Positions 1-9,968 of a stretch of DNA of 29,341 nucleotides are shown one piece after another; position 1 is the first letter of the stretch, and each line of letters begins with the position of its first letter. The translations under genes and the position numbers were made by a program. The notes below the pieces were generated by a model, which ran no database searches, was not told the DNA's origin, and worked only from the letters and a program-made list of their open reading frames with translations. Source of the stretch: Rodentolepis nana (taxonomy: Eukaryota > Platyhelminthes > Cestoda > Cyclophyllidea > Hymenolepididae). The stretch lies in NCBI GenBank assembly GCA_900617975.1, contig UZAE01012569.1, positions 1-29,341 of the forward strand, given 5' to 3'.

Positions 1-97
1 GTATCTAAAATCGGAGACTTCAGTAGTGATAATTTCATAAGAGCATTCTACCATCTCTCATTTTAGACCATAGATAACCAGTGGCCTGCCTACATCT

Positions 98-439
98 ACA
101 TCACTGCATGTCGGGATGTGCGATAGACTTACCTCCACGTGGTGCACCATGGGCAACGTATACTCATACGGCAAAAAGTCTTAACCAGCAGTAAACTTCT
201 GACCTCAAACTACCATCACCCCTCTGTACGTCATATTCGACTACTTCCACAGTACTCACCTCATCTTTTCTACCTTTTGTCTGTCTCTTTTACGTCCGTG
301 AATCACTTTCTGTTCCCCCCTTCGACTTTTGTCACTTTGATGTTCCTTCCCCTCTGTGACGCCTGAAGTCAATTAAAGGGCTAATGATGACTATCAAAAT
401 GCCTACCATTTGAAATAAATAAATAAACATCACTGCATG
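98..439 (+). repeat. SINE copy A, complete, with 13-bp target-site duplication
   Basis: The element is 111-426 (316 bp). It is bounded by the direct repeat ACATCACTGCATG at 98-110 and 427-439. It starts near GATGTGCGATAGACTTACC and ends in a tail of aaat repeats after CATTTGAAAT. Orientation is set by the tail. The body matches the copies at 4983-5308, 7112-7306, 10600-10717, 14953-15281 and 26949-27269. The short TSD and A-rich tail indicate LINE-mediated insertion. It has no coding capacity. The last ~60 bp also occur at the 3' end of the LINE fragments at 20709 and 25625. I see no convincing tRNA or 5S promoter boxes, so the origin of the head is unknown. Confidence 0.85.
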
Positions 440-1700
440 CGCACTGGTGAGCGTCGATACCGTGAGGTTTGCTTTAATATGTTCCAACGTTGACTGCAAA
501 ACACCAGTGCCCATGCATAATTTGAAGATGTTTATCTCACAAAAACGATTCAAACGGGTGAGAGCCCTTTGGTAGATAAATAGACCATAATAACACTTCA
601 TTAAAATATTAGAGAATGGAAAATTACATCGATTGCACTAGATACGTCATGTTATTGAGAGAAAACGCACATTCCTTTTCATATTAGGCCTACATAAAAA
701 TTCAAAAAATGCTAAAAGAAAAGTGGCAGAAATTGAAAAATAATTACCATTCTGAAATAAAAACAGCTTCTGTAGTAAACGCACACGCAAACACGCGCTT
801 TCACATACATGTCCTCATGAATTAATCACACAGCACGTCCGTAAGTAGTAAGGTGACTAATAGACGTCTGCTTCTGCTACATGACGCACCCACATGCGAA
901 TGAGAGAATGCGCACACGAAGTTATGACCAGAGCGCAGCATTGCTCGGCTGCAGTCATTTGTACAAAGTATAATAATACCACTACTTAATATCGATTCAG
1001 TAGCAAATAGACTGCAAACCCATCGCCATCACAACCGGTAAATTAATGATTTATTGATGTACTTTAACGTGGCTAACCCCAACACAGGTGCTTTTTTAGG
1101 TGCATTTGAGACACTTTCTAAGTATTATTATGAGATCTACTGGCCTTGATTAGCGCAAGTAACTTTAACATAAATTTTTCTATTAAAAAAACAGATAGCA
1201 TGACCTTCAAAATAGACGTTTCTTACGTAGCCAAGAGAATAACTAACCATAAAACAGTGATGTGAAGAAAAGTACTGACTTATTCAAAATCAGAGAAAAA
1301 TATTTCGGTAAATACTAAAATTGCCGAAAGAAATACTACTTTCTAAAAAATCTACCAACTTCGGAAGCTTCACAATTCATTTGTTTTTAATGCTTACATG
1401 ATAAGTAAGATGGCTATCCAAAAATCACCACATATTTTAACATATACAACTAGGGAAACAAGGAGATATATTAGATCTTTAAAAAGCATTAAGGTCTAAA
1501 ATATCTATTTTAACTGCTAACAATCTCTCATTTTACTTGAGTATATGCGATTACTAATTCCAACAAATTATGACGATTTTAAGTTTCTACTACATCAACG
1601 ATATAAATATACATGACGCATCAAGGGAAATAAACATATTTATGAATGAAAAATAACCATTAAGCGAAATTTAAAGCAAAGGAAACGAAATGTTGCTCAC
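440..1700. other. AT-rich stretch without a recognised gene
   Basis: This lies downstream of the last recognised exon of the prenyl synthase and should belong to its 3' intron or 3' exons. Reading the minus strand after each pyrimidine-AG site gave no C-terminal prenyl-synthase segment. No RNA gene or long ORF stands out. Confidence 0.5.
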
Positions 1701-1835
1701 ATTAAGAATATTCCTCTGGTCAGCGGATGCTATTTCTAAAGCCATAGCAATAATCCAACTACACTTTCCATCAGCTATGTCCACGCCGACTTTGCCTGTC
1801 ACACTCGCATCACCGTAAACATCCAAATAGTCATC
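1701..1835 (-). CDS. FDPS: Prenyl synthase exon 5 (second Asp-rich motif)
   Basis: Codes for residues 254-298, starting DDYLDVYGDASVTGKVG and ending ADQRNILN. Acceptor ccttttag, donor gtgagc. The exon carries the second Mg-binding DDxxD and the conserved K(C)SW segment. The donor shows that at least one further exon must follow. Confidence 0.93.
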
Positions 1836-3578
1836 CTAAAAGGAATAAATGGCCCGATGTAAGTCATTCTGTCTATTTCATTGTACTCTAAACTGATTGG
1901 ACGAAATCTAGAGTCTCAAGGGAAAATGTGGGTTAAATTTTGAGCAATTTGGAAGTTGGATTCATCTCTGTTCCAAATTTTGAAGTGCGTCCACTATTCG
2001 TTATTCATTGCAAATAAAAACACGTTTTCATTAAGAAAAAGAAACAGAGATCGTGAACATGCAAGACAGTCAAATATGGGTTAAGGGGAGGGACAAGGCA
2101 ATGGAATACGGTCGGAACATCGAAAGAAACTTGCAAAATTTGGTTCATGTTTTCAAGTCGAATTCCCCCACTTGTTTCCAGTTTCCTGTGTGAGTTAACG
2201 GCATCCAGCTAATTAAATTGATTAGATTACACTTCCATAATAGCTGAAGTACTAGCCTGATGATGAACGATAACGTATAACTCACTATAATTCATTCAAA
2301 ATGAAGCATAACCTTTAATAGGAAATGCGGAACCATTCAGTATAGAGTTGAAGGCAGTTTAAAAAGCTTACTTCAGTTCGAACTTAATCCGGGGGCGTGA
2401 ACAGACCAGACTGATTGAGGCTACCATTTGGAGCTACATTTTTCTCCTAAACTATTTGTGATTTCTACATTGGTTGCACAGATTTTAATTACGGTATTTA
2501 CCATATACTTAAAAGTAGATCAAATCATAATGATGCTTATCTCATTTTGCAAATTAAAACAGTTAGGTTGTAGGAGGAAGAATCACATAGCACACACAAT
2601 AGGATTATTCAATCTCACTAGATAAAAGGATTCCTGAACGAAAATCCTTAACTTACCGAATCACACAAATAGGTTGAAAGAACAACTTACTTGAGCTTGA
2701 AAATATTCGCCAATTTCGAAAAGAATTGACTTTGCATTGGAGAAAAGGGTTTCACTCTTAACATCAGCCTTAATGTGAAGAAAAAATGAAATAATTGGCC
2801 AAAAAGAACAGATGACAAATTTTCAAGAACTCAACCCACCAAAAGCATCCCAGCAAGTACCGGAAGAACAAAACTGTAATGGGAAGTTTTCCATTTCGAG
2901 ATTAGAGCATATCGGTCCAAGGTGATATCTCTGAGTCGATTTTGATGAGTTTCAGATAATTTGGCTCCTGAAAGACCTTTCGAAATGGATGGATGAAAGC
3001 CAATATCTCCGAGAATATCCAAAGCCTGCCCAAAACAAGTCGCATTGGCACAATCACCGAAGAGTTTAATGATATCAATACACCGAGAATGCTGAGGGTT
3101 AGTGAGAGCAGACATCAAAATTTGCTGAACAGACATAAACAAGTGAAGTCCATCGTTGATGCCGATCAACCCAAGACCCTCCTTTTGCTGTGAAAGACCC
3201 CACGACGGCTTTCCTCTTCGCATAGGTGACTCGTCAATTATATCATCGTGGACAAGAAAACCTGCTTGCAACTTGGGAATAATTGATATTGGAACCTTAC
3301 AAATTCAATAGCCCATCCAACAAGATTAATTGACTTAAGAACATCCTCCGAGATCTCCCTATTCAAAAAATATTTAGCTGATGCAACACATAATCGACCC
3401 CGCATTTGTTTGCCATTTGGAACATTATATTTAGCAACCTAAAAGTAATAATTTGAATAGCACTAACACTTGTAAAATGACGTATAACAGGATCAAGCCC
3501 TATTGTCGATGAGCCATATAAAATTTCAAGGATACAGTCAAAGTAAGAGTCAAATCCTGGTGCGCAATCAGTCAACAT
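1701..3578 (-). CDS. FDPS: Farnesyl/geranylgeranyl diphosphate synthase (polyprenyl synthetase family), 3' end not found
   Basis: The enzyme condenses isopentenyl diphosphate with allylic diphosphates to give C15 (or C20) prenyl diphosphates for protein prenylation, dolichol and ubiquinone; it is expected in the cytosol. Coding exons (minus strand): 3578-3468, 3438-3301, 3271-2840, 2768-2691, 1835-1701, giving 298 residues with every intron in phase 0. Visible family marks: YNVPNGKQMRG at residues 41-51 (substrate-binding GKxxR), first Asp-rich motif DDIID at 92-96 followed by RRG, GQALDIL, KTSHYSF, then GEYFQAQ joined across intron 4 to the second Asp-rich motif DDYLD at 254-258 and VTGKVGVDI..KCSW. 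The start ATG at 3578 follows an in-frame TGA. Family members are ~350-420 residues, so about 60-70 C-terminal residues are missing; I searched 1-1700 on the minus strand and could not recognise them. Family assignment is very secure; the product chain length is not (Gly at position -5 before DDIID). Confidence 0.93.
1836..2690 (-). other. Intron 4 of the prenyl synthase gene
   Basis: An 855-nt intron, AT-rich, with donor gtaagt at 2690 and acceptor ccttttag at 1836. I saw no repeat or nested gene in it. A short plus-strand ORF at 2428-2625 looks like chance. Confidence 0.7.
2691..2768 (-). CDS. FDPS: Prenyl synthase exon 4
   Basis: Codes for residues 228-253, from ADVKSETLFSNAKSIL to GEYFQAQ. 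Donor gtaagt. It leads directly into the second Asp-rich motif in the next exon, across an 855-nt intron (2690-1836). Confidence 0.9.
2840..3271 (-). CDS. FDPS: Prenyl synthase exon 3 (first Asp-rich motif)
   Basis: Codes for residues 84-227. It begins LQAGFLVHDDIIDES and ends LPVLAGMLL. The acceptor is cccaag and the donor gtgggt, followed by a 71-nt intron (2839-2769). This is the catalytic core exon, with DDIID and RRG. Confidence 0.93.
3301..3438 (-). CDS. FDPS: Prenyl synthase exon 2
   Basis: Codes for residues 38-83, from VAKYNVPNGKQMRG to NLVGWAIEF. The acceptor is ttttag and the donor gtaagg. It is flanked by 29-nt introns on both sides (3467-3439 and 3300-3272). It carries the GKxxR substrate-binding segment. 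Confidence 0.9.
3468..3578 (-). CDS. FDPS: Prenyl synthase exon 1
   Basis: Codes for residues 1-37, starting MLTDCAPGFDSYFD and ending HFTS. The donor is gttagt. An AG lies one base before the ATG (AG|AATG), so the 5' UTR could be a single base if this is a splice acceptor, but the pyrimidine tract in front of it is weak. Confidence 0.8.
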
Positions 3579-4534
3579 TCTACGAAATCAACACGCTACG
3601 ACTTGATCACTTGGGTCGCGCGAAATGGGCACTGGTGGCACAGATGTTGGGCCATGTGTTTGTCATGAACATGTATAATTAGAATCAAGTTGTAAATTCT
3701 TTCGTTAATATGGTAATAACTTTGTTTAACGGTATTATTAATTTTAAAATATCTTGAACTATACCATAACAATAGTCAGATTCGGCACCGCTTTCATTGA
3801 CCCTTCCATAAAATGTATGTAAAATTTACTTTGAATATCTTGCTATTCAATAAAAAACTAATGAATTTATTAATTGGCCAAAGAAATAATGATCTTCTCT
3901 TCACATAAGACAAGAAATGATGGTAATAAGTGTCAACTCTAGAAGTTATTTATTATAAACAAACATTTCACACATGTAAAATCTATGAAGATCGGAATCT
4001 TTTATAATCTGCTTTAGGTACATCATATTGGAATTTATCTATTGCTTAAATAGTTATGTTATCTCACAGAGAAATTTCAGGTAAAATAATATTATTACAA
4101 TGTGAACAACATTATCCATTTCGTACGTTTGTATTTTCGGATTTTCCTGGCCAACCAGTTTGATATATTAGCACGACAAGTTTAATTATGGTTAAAATTT
4201 GTATTCATTTAGATAAAATAAAAATCTTAACTGTTTTTGAGCCATCTCTAACAATCTTTTCCTAATAATTCAAACCCAAATTAGGGATGTAGTATTTATA
4301 CATGTCCATTTCCTTTAAAATGAAATTATCTCCTTTCCTTCATAGAGAAAAGAACCAAAAATTTCCTAGAAATATATGATTGAAGTATTAAGACATTTCT
4401 AAGGGGACTACGCTAATGAACTTGGTAAATCCCAATCCCTGTAAGAAATTAACTTTAATTATGTTACTATCCCATTCACTCTTTGAACTCATCACTACTG
4501 CCACCAGTCAAAAGACAACGGATAATTCTGTGAA
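3579..4534. other. Intergenic AT-rich region
   Basis: Upstream of the prenyl synthase start. No clear core promoter element, repeat or coding exon was recognised. Confidence 0.5.
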
Positions 4535-4745
4535 GGAAAAATACCCAACCGGTTTGGATTCTTTCTTTGGAATACTCGAGATCTTTCTTTGGAGTTCCTC
4601 AAAATTTTGTGAATGTCGGATCCCCCTGCAATTTTCATGAGAGTTCTTGAAAAGTTAAGAGCAAAGGTTAACGTAACATGGTGGCTGTGGTAGACTTTAA
4701 TTCAATGGCTCCAGGCTACTTTGAGTACGAATTTACCATGACAAA
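4535..4745 (+). pseudogene. Possible decayed copy of prenyl-synthase exons 1-2, head-to-head with the gene
   Basis: The plus strand reads GLDSFFGILEIFLWSSS at about 4552-4602. This resembles GFDSYFDCILEILYGSST of exon 1 of the minus-strand gene. It is followed by KVNVTW (near 4664-4681; the gene has KYNVPN) and, in another frame, VAVVDFNSMAPGYF (near 4681-4722). The pieces are in the order expected for exons 1 and 2 but in different frames, and no later exon is visible. The match is short and could be coincidence. Confidence 0.25.
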
Positions 4746-4969
4746 ACTATGAGGGACAGTTATCAAGTCAGTCAAAGTCCAAGTTTGTGAAAGTCCAGAA
4801 AGATACAATTTAAGTCAAGATATCAGATTTTCCATATACTATGAAACTGTTATAACACAGTTCGTTTGAACGCTAAAGGAGTTAACATACTATCAGCAAA
4901 CAAACATAAATGACCACAGACAGATTAATATGAGGTTTACAAAGTTGTAGCAAATCGCCAAAATGGCCA

Positions 4970-5101
4970 TCCTGCATAAAAATTTATTTATTTATATCAA
5001 ATGTCGGGCGTCTTGATGGTTATCATTAGCCCTTTAGTTGACGTCAGGCTTCACAGAGGGGGTGGTACATCAAATTGAAAAAAAGTCGAGAGGGGGGGGG
5101 G
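4970..5101 (-). repeat. SINE copy B, tail half, with left 13-bp TSD
   Basis: The tail end of a SINE (sense strand minus) runs from 4983 to the G-run at 5092-5101. Its flank TCCTGCATAAAAA (4970-4982) is repeated exactly at 7307-7319, beside the head half at 7112-7306. It is not repeated beside the head half that directly follows here. Confidence 0.8.
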
Positions 5102-5308
5102 TGAACAGAGGAGTGTTTCAAAGATGTAAGAGACAAACACCAAGATAGAAAAAGGTGAGGTGAGTACTGTGGAAGTAGTCGAATATGACATACAGTGGGG
5201 TCATGGTAGTTTGGAGTCAGAAGTCAACTGCCGGCTAATAGACTTTTTGCCGTATGAGTATACATTGCCTAGGGTGCACCACGTGGAGGTAAGTCTATCA
5301 CACACCCC
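5102..5308 (-). repeat. SINE head half, orphan flank
   Basis: This completes the copy that starts at 4983 in the window as given, but its right flank (ACGAATAAATATT from 5310) does not duplicate the left flank at 4970-4982. Its 5115-5189 segment is identical over 75 nt to 7112-7186. On the plus strand it contains the donor-like GAG|GTAAGT at 5289. Confidence 0.75.
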
Positions 5309-7110
5309 TACGAATAAATATTAACTAAAGCGAGGCCCATAGAGACTTCTGATATTCAAATTTTATGCAAATTTGATCACGAAATAAATTATTACTGCAG
5401 CGTCATATTTCGAGAATATGGTTGTGAATTCACCATATTAAGGACGGACATTGTGCTAAGAGGTTAACAGTAATAGGCCTAAAAAACTCTCCCCTGTGGT
5501 CAGTCTTGTTGGAAATTGACAAAGCGACATTGTCGTGGTGGCATATCCAGGTTGCCACCTTCCTTGGAGTCTGCGTGGGCTGAAGTCTAGCAATATCAAG
5601 TGGGCGAATACACCATACCTACATACCCTGCTCCTCTAGCTCTACTATGGCAATGAAAAGACGCAACGAGGAAGTTGTCAAAATATGGATGACAGTCAGT
5701 TGAGCTGGCATTCCTTAACTTATTGCTCATTAATCAGTTATAAAAGCAGTCATCAAACAACTGTTCGAACAAGGAAAAATTAGGAAAACTGTGCATCACG
5801 TCATTCTATTCTTAGTCGGAAAATCCCAAGCGGTTATTTTGTTAGAAAGATGCAGTGGAGGTCATTTTTGACGTTCCTCAAATTGTTATTAAATAAACAT
5901 CCATGTTCACTTGCCAACAACAATGGCAAGAATGGGATATGACTCGGTTAGCCTTTGACAAACCCTTTAAGTTCCCTTAAATCTTTGTCAATGGTTCTAG
6001 ACGACTAATACTATTCTCCAACCAGAAGTTCGTAATTTCTAAATTGTCTAACAGCAAAAGTTACAATGAAGTTAGAAATAGCAGGTTTCAAGCGTTCATA
6101 CTTGATGCCATACCGAATAGTGAATTGAGTTGCCTGTTTTGAGTCCTTAGTAGGCCAAAAATTACCCTCTCAGCTTAAAAGTACTCAATTATAAAGACTT
6201 AACTTCACATTGGAACAAACACTGTAGTTTCTAAGGATAGCATGAGAAAGATTGCATTCTAAAAGCTCAATAAAAAGGCCGGAATGCCGGCGCTATTTCC
6301 ATCTTTGAAGGAATCTAGTTATTTTGTTGGTGATACCAAGCTGTCAAGCGAGGCTATGTGCTGGAACATTTCTTTTATTCATTCCCTATTAATTCAAGAA
6401 CTGGAATAATTTTCTTCCCTAGGTATATTTTCGAGTTTTGGGGGATAAGGTACCCTATTTGCACCTATTCAATGAGGATGATTAATGAACGATGAGCTAG
6501 GCTTCGGCTTGTACAATTGGTCTGTAAAGTTTACTGAGAGCCGAAGTGTGATTGGCTAAAGTTCCTGTGTGATTTGATTCGGGCGTTCTCGGCCGGGTAA
6601 CACCTACGCACCACGCTGCGACTAATGTGCATGTATTGGACATGACCGAGATAGTTTTGAAGGTTAATAGTTTACACCACCTTCCCCTCATTAGTCGACG
6701 TTTCACTCTCATCTTCTCTTTATCTACTTCTTTCTCCCTTGCTGCTCATACCAGGTAAGATGCTTTATACTGCTTTTAATTAGTATAATTATTCCCATTT
6801 CTAATCAACCACGATATTTTCATTGTTACAAAACCTCTTAATATGGATCGTCAGATCCGAATTATTGCTTGAGATTTATAATTTTACACGGATATCTGTG
6901 ACGCGATCCTGTGCTAGATCTATCTAAAACCTCTTCATGATTGAATAGACATCACAAAGAAAGTCCTCGTGAATGCTACATCAGATAATGGCATTACGCA
7001 TCAAGTGTTCACATTGTCAGTGTGACTAAAACTGAATTTGCACCTGGTGCCTATTCGAAGTCCACGTTCACACCTCCCCTTCTCGCCCCCTCTGGGACCA
7101 AATCCCCCCC
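5309..7110. other. Non-coding block between SINE halves; ends in a C-run and an N
   Basis: No coding exon was recognised. There is a 7-bp inverted repeat (GGTGGCA/TGCCACC) near 5537-5559. The block ends in CCAAATCCCCCCC just before the single N at 7111. The sequence after the second N (10719) begins CCTCCCTC, so the two C-rich ends could be neighbours. The block may be out of place. Confidence 0.5.
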
Positions 7111-7111
7111 N
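7111..7111. other. Single N (assembly gap or ambiguity) at a SINE break
   Basis: The base before N ends a C-run and the base after it begins the middle of a SINE, so N marks a join between unrelated sequences. Confidence 0.8.
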
Positions 7112-7319
7112 GTTTCAAAGATGTAAGAGACAAACACCAAGATAGAAAAAGGTGAGGTGAGTACTGTGGAAGTAGTCGAATATGACGTACAGAGGGGTGA
7201 TGGTAGTTTGAAGTGAGAAGTCAACTGCCAGTTAATAGACTTTTTTGCTGTATGAATATACGTTGCCCAGTGTGCACCACGTGGAGGTAAGTCTATCGCA
7301 CACCCCTCCTGCATAAAAA
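7112..7319 (-). repeat. SINE copy C, head half, with right 13-bp TSD
   Basis: The SINE head half runs 7112-7306 and its tail half is absent. It starts directly after the N at 7111 and is flanked on the right by TCCTGCATAAAAA (7307-7319), the exact partner of 4970-4982. On the plus strand it has GAG|GTAAGT at 7287. Confidence 0.8.
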
Positions 7320-8022
7320 ATATTTCATGACCGTCTCCAGCACTAAATCTTTGACTGGAGGACCTTATATGTCATAAGCAATCGTGGGAAATTTGTGTAC
7401 TGCATCAAGGAGTAGGTATTGCATGTCGTCTTCCACATTCAGACCTTTATGGTAGTTTCCTTGTAGGGACATTTCTGACTGCAAATGAGACGAGAAAGAC
7501 AATTAACTTGTCCGAATTCAGTTGTTTCCGAGAATCTAAACCTAAATCGTCGCCAAGAGCGGTGATAAATTAAAGGAGTGTAATTAGAAATTAGAAAGTT
7601 CTTTGGCTTTGCAGAAGCTTTCCCACATTCGGAAGTCCAGTTCCATTTCGTAACTTTTTCTTAGCGACTCATGCAGTGAAGGCCAAATATTATATATTTT
7701 TCCCAAAGAGGGATTGTAGTAGATGATATTATACTGGAATCAATGTAATTTGCTAACGTAGCTAGGTCGTGATAATTTTGTAGTTGCCTGAAGCTTTTTC
7801 GGTTTCATTTTTAATCGAAGACGTACCTAAAGTGCTTTAAAAAGAACACGGAAAATGTACATGTTTGCAGATGCCACAGTCTCAACTTCACCAAAAAATG
7901 CGCCATGACACACGCTGGGAGTTGCCAGTATTAGTTGAAATGTATCAGGTACATCGAACGATAGTCAGGTATTTGGCTATAAAATGTGATGTGCATTAAA
8001 AGTGAGCAGCTTCGACGTTTAA
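7320..8022. other. Intergenic region, no feature recognised
   Basis: Mixed-composition DNA with frequent stops in all frames. I see no repeat shared with the rest of the window. Confidence 0.5.
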
Positions 8023-8234
8023 CTAGCCTCCTGCTAAGTCAAAGCTTACAATGCATTTTCCACCATTCACTATCGCAAAGATGCCATCAGCAACTGGTGG
8101 TGGTGAGAACCATTCTGGCTCCAATGTGACAATTGAACCGGCTGAATAGCTACCATACAGCCGGTTAGTTCCAACGACAACAATATGTGCAGCCCATTTT
8201 GAATAACAAATAGGTTGCATCACACCAGCCGTTT
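8023..8234 (-). pseudogene. Decayed Ty3/gypsy-type reverse transcriptase fragment
   Basis: The minus strand reads AGVMQPICYSKWAAHIVVV, then a shortened segment ending LYGSYSAG, LEPEWFSPPP and DGIFAIVNGGKCIVSFDLAGG before a stop. The order matches the start of the reverse-transcriptase domain of LTR retrotransposons: a GVIxP-xSxWAAPIV block, an RxCxDY-like block, then the FxxLxGGxxFSxxDL catalytic block A. The usual DLxxAY is DLAGG-stop, and a few residues are missing after VVV. No LTR, protease or integrase is visible nearby, so this is an inactive remnant. Confidence 0.6.
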
Positions 8235-8954
8235 ACGTTTTCGTCTATCACAAGCTAGTGGAACCTGCCACTTTGAATAGAACAAGTGGCTGAGCATTCG
8301 GCATCAGTAAAACGATGGAACATTACATATGCTTTGAATTAGGATGCGAAAAGTAGTAGAATGTATACTATTTATTTATTTATAGACCAAACAGATGAAG
8401 TTGAAAGTCTGCAATATAAGCTGTTGTTGAAATACTAATGTTCCGGTAGACCACATTACGGCTTATCTACCCTATCGGCTTGGTAGACCCACGGATGGCA
8501 TTGATTTCAGGTGGGGGACGTGTTCAATTTTTGGACTATTCATTGATTTTCACCCTGTTGATCCGAAGATTCACATATTTCCTGCTTTGATAGATATCAA
8601 TACGAAGGGAAATCAAGAGACTGTCCTATGGCTAGCCTTGGTAATTTTGTAGGTGGATAATTTGGGAGTAAGGGAGGGGGGAGAGGGAGGCTTTCTTTCT
8701 GTCCAAACTTTCGACACTCTTTACACTGATGACGATTGCTGATGGACGTAAATGATTGTTTCGGTTAAGCTGACAAGGTGGAATAGGATTCTTTTCGACA
8801 GAAGGGTTCATCAAGCATCAGAATCAATGAGAGCAGAAGAAAGCATGAGCTTCGTCATTTTCAATCCTCTAATAATTTTTGCAGCTTCAAATTGGGGGTT
8901 ACCTCCAAAAATCATAACAGAAGGTTCTTAGCTGTAAACTAAGACTTCGCTTGA
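8235..8954. other. Intergenic region, no gene recognised
   Basis: It holds a short TATTTATTTATTTAT stretch near 8370 and a GA-rich patch near 8668-8692. Nothing coding can be supported. Confidence 0.45.
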
Positions 8955-9246
8955 AGTTCAGATATAGAAATATGCCATCTGAACTGCTCATCTGTAAAGG
9001 GTTCAAAAAGTAATTTAACGCAATGTTTGATAGCAAATTTGGGACAATTAAAGAAGGGGTTACAAAGAAAGAAATCCTGGCCAAAAAGCTTTTTTGATGA
9101 CCTGCATAGGTTTACAGTAACTGAGTTCATCGACTATCTTAGGACAGGACGAATTTTGAGTTACGGAAGCAACGAACTCTTGCTTCCTCATCCAATTTAT
9201 CAAGAAAAAATTATAAACTTGTGTTTTTTTAACTACAATTCAAAGT
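8955..9246 (+). other. Exon-like open reading frame, unidentified
   Basis: The plus-strand frame is open from 8955 and reads SSDIEICHLNCSSVKG and later KSWPKSFFDDLHRFTVTEFI, then RTGRILSYGSNELLLPHPIY. The composition looks like protein rather than AT-rich noise, but I cannot name the family. No good splice donor ends it. It may be a remnant of the same unknown gene as 9314-9406 and 9484-10052. Confidence 0.3.
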
Positions 9247-9313
9247 ATTAACTGTTTATGCTTCATTAATGTACGCGGCAAGATTTATGGTGATATCTTC
9301 AGCAGGATGGACA

Positions 9314-9406
9314 ATTTCAACAGATGAAGAGGTTGAATAGAATAAAAGATAAAGGGTCCGAGGACATAGATGTTGCAGAATTCGAAAGAGCCTTTATTTC
9401 TGCAGG
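9314..9406 (+). other. Exon-like open reading frame, unidentified
   Basis: After an acceptor-like ATCTTCAG the frame reads QDGQFQQMKRLNRIKDKGSE and then DIDVAEFERAFISAG. It ends at a possible donor (GCAG|GTGGAC, phase 1), which does not match the phase of the next candidate exon. I do not recognise the protein. Confidence 0.3.
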
Positions 9407-9483
9407 TGGACTGTTAGGTGACTAAATAAATAACGAAAAAAATCTATCAATTATTCAAAGACTTTGGGAAAATTGTTGTTTAG

Positions 9484-9735
9484 GTATTAAAGAAAATATT
9501 TGAGACTTTGATAATTACAGTTCATCATCTGCTGTTTCATTTTATCCAGTATAATCCTATTCGAACATTTTCGCCTCACCCTAGCGTTGTAAAAGTTCTC
9601 ATTTCACATGCACTGGTTTATCGATTATTGGATTACATGTTCACACTTCGGTTTATAAAATCACCTGTAGAGAAGCTGTCGCTGAACTTATTGGCTAAGA
9701 GGGCAGTCACAAGTTGTCATCTATTTCAAGGTCAT
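9484..9735 (+). CDS. Candidate exon of an unidentified gene
   Basis: The exon is open for 84 codons between an acceptor TTGTTTAG and a strong donor GTAAGT, phase 0 at both ends. It reads VLKKIFETLIITVHHLLFHF onward and ends CHLFQGH. The protein is helix-like, rich in Leu, Phe and His, with no motif I can assign. A second candidate exon at 9969-10052 has a matching phase. The surrounding block (7112-10717) is bounded by Ns, so its context is uncertain. It could be a remnant rather than a live gene. Confidence 0.35.
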
Positions 9736-9968
9736 GTAAGTGATTCAATTTTGTCAAAATAAGACGGTTGTTTGAGACATAAGTGTTCTCTTTTCCTCTT
9801 CTTTGAGTCTGAGTAGATGCGTCTTTCACATAAAGTAACTGAGGGGTCATAAAAATCGATTGACATATTGGGCGTTAAAAATGTTAGTAAAGGTGCTATT
9901 GAAACAAAAAAATAACTTTTCCAATCTGAATGCTTCAATTCGACATATCTTAATTGAATTTTTTAAAG

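Noticed and set aside
111..160. Overlapping palindromes CCACGTGG and GGTGCACC in the SINE head (E-box-like CACGTG)
   Set aside because: They occur in most copies as part of the repeat. There is no evidence of regulatory use.
2240..2275. CTGATGA word suggesting a hammerhead ribozyme core (known in flatworm SINEs)
   Set aside because: No GAAA box and no pairing stems at the needed distances.
5537..5559. GGTGGCA/TGCCACC inverted repeat
   Set aside because: A single 7-bp stem with no conserved context. Expected by chance in a window of this size.
6497..6712. 71-codon minus-strand ORF, and a nearby B-box-like GATTTGATTCGG at about 6572
   Set aside because: The ORF has no family match. The B-box-like word has no A box or cloverleaf around it, so no tRNA or tRNA-derived element is claimed.
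7051..7314. 87-codon minus-strand ORF
   Set aside because: It lies almost wholly within a SINE head half and crosses the N. Similar ORFs appear in other SINE copies.
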